This document shows positions 42,509-42,632 of a DNA stretch of 42,632 nucleotides, in pieces (the first letter of the stretch is position 1; every line of letters begins with the position of its first letter). Where the stretch lies: assembly GCF_007489275.1 (NCBI RefSeq), contig NZ_VLNR01000059.1, positions 1-42,632 on the forward strand. The letters run 5' to 3'. Made by a program: the position numbers and the translations under genes. This DNA comes from Aquimarina algiphila. GTDB lineage: Bacteria; Bacteroidota; Bacteroidia; Flavobacteriales; Flavobacteriaceae. The notes under the pieces were generated by a model. That model was not told the DNA's origin, did not search any database, and was given only the letters and a program-made list of their open reading frames with translations.

Positions 42509-42632
42509 TGTCCTAAAATAAGTTGACACAAAATTGACTTATTTATGAAACATTCAGAACAACCAAGGAAGAAGCGTACACAACGAGATTACAATTTAGG
42601 CTTTAAATTGGCAATAGTTGCCCAAGTTGAAA
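42509..42632 (+). mobile_element. Left end of an insertion sequence, cut by the window edge
   Basis: The probable terminal repeat begins TGTCCTAAAATAAG at 42509, 36 bases before a transposase start. Shortly after, AATAAGT and ACTTATT form an inverted repeat around the transposase leader. A TGTC-type end followed by a short orfA fits IS3-family organisation. The exact boundary is uncertain because the right end lies outside the window. Confidence 0.55.
42545..42632 (+). CDS. Transposase N-terminus (partial, IS3 orfA-like)
   Basis: The first 29 codons of a frame still open at the window end. The protein begins MKHSEQPRKKRTQRDYN and continues LGFKLAIVAQVE. The basic start followed by the Y-x-x-x-F-K-L-x-I-V pattern is the usual opening of the helix-turn-helix in orfA-type transposases of the IS3 family. 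Position just behind an IS-like end supports this. Too little is present to place it in a subgroup. Confidence 0.6.
   Translation, partial: MKHSEQPRKKRTQRDYNLGFKLAIVAQVE

Overview
The window is low-GC DNA from a member of the Bacteroidota, most likely a marine Flavobacteriaceae bacterium. The signs are a SusC/SusD pair with an ECF sigma/FecR regulatory pair, a GlmU-like protein of the Bacteroidota type, a CarB without the C-terminal allosteric domain, and promoters with the TAnnTTTG -7 box (best example in front of rpmH). No tRNA, rRNA or CRISPR array was seen. Species assignment is inference.

Region A (1-15.1 kb) is a surface-glycan locus. Three overlapping plus-strand genes (FkbM methyltransferase, cobalamin-type radical SAM protein, class I methyltransferase) converge on a long minus-strand operon. 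Read from its start, that operon is a decayed SGNH/GDSL hydrolase, gmhB, hldD, hldE, gmhA (the full ADP-heptose pathway), a GT9 heptosyltransferase-like protein, a second cobalamin-type radical SAM protein, a GT39-like membrane glycosyltransferase, a GT2 polyprenyl-phosphate glycosyltransferase, a GT87 membrane glycosyltransferase and a third cobalamin-type radical SAM protein. Most junctions overlap by 4-17 bases. Inference: the locus makes a heptose-containing glycan, moves sugars across the inner membrane on a lipid carrier and modifies the product by radical chemistry. This is the best candidate for an undescribed system.

Region B (15.1-28.5 kb) is a compact polysaccharide-utilisation-type locus on the minus strand: GH3 beta-glucosidase lipoprotein, ECF sigma factor, FecR anti-sigma factor, SusC with an N-terminal STN signalling domain, SusD, a 1109-residue FG-GAP/UnbV lipoprotein and a small secreted protein. 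STN-SusC, FecR and sigma are expected to form a trans-envelope signalling chain. The gaps carry strong inverted repeats, including an 18-bp perfect palindrome and a plus-strand terminator in front of susC, and a terminator-like hairpin between susD and the FG-GAP gene.

Region C (28.7-41.8 kb) is mostly housekeeping: carB, rpmH, a TPR membrane protein, a thioredoxin-fold protein with one cysteine, an unknown secreted protein, a half-size TauE/SafE protein, a lytic transglycosylase, an alpha/beta hydrolase, a small GNAT-like protein, mtaB, a lone peptide-binding lipoprotein and the GlmU-like protein.

Region D (38.6 kb to the end) contains a family of short hairpin repeats with a constant frame and variable stems, a gene-free repeat-rich stretch (41.8-42.5 kb), and the left end of an insertion sequence cut by the window edge.
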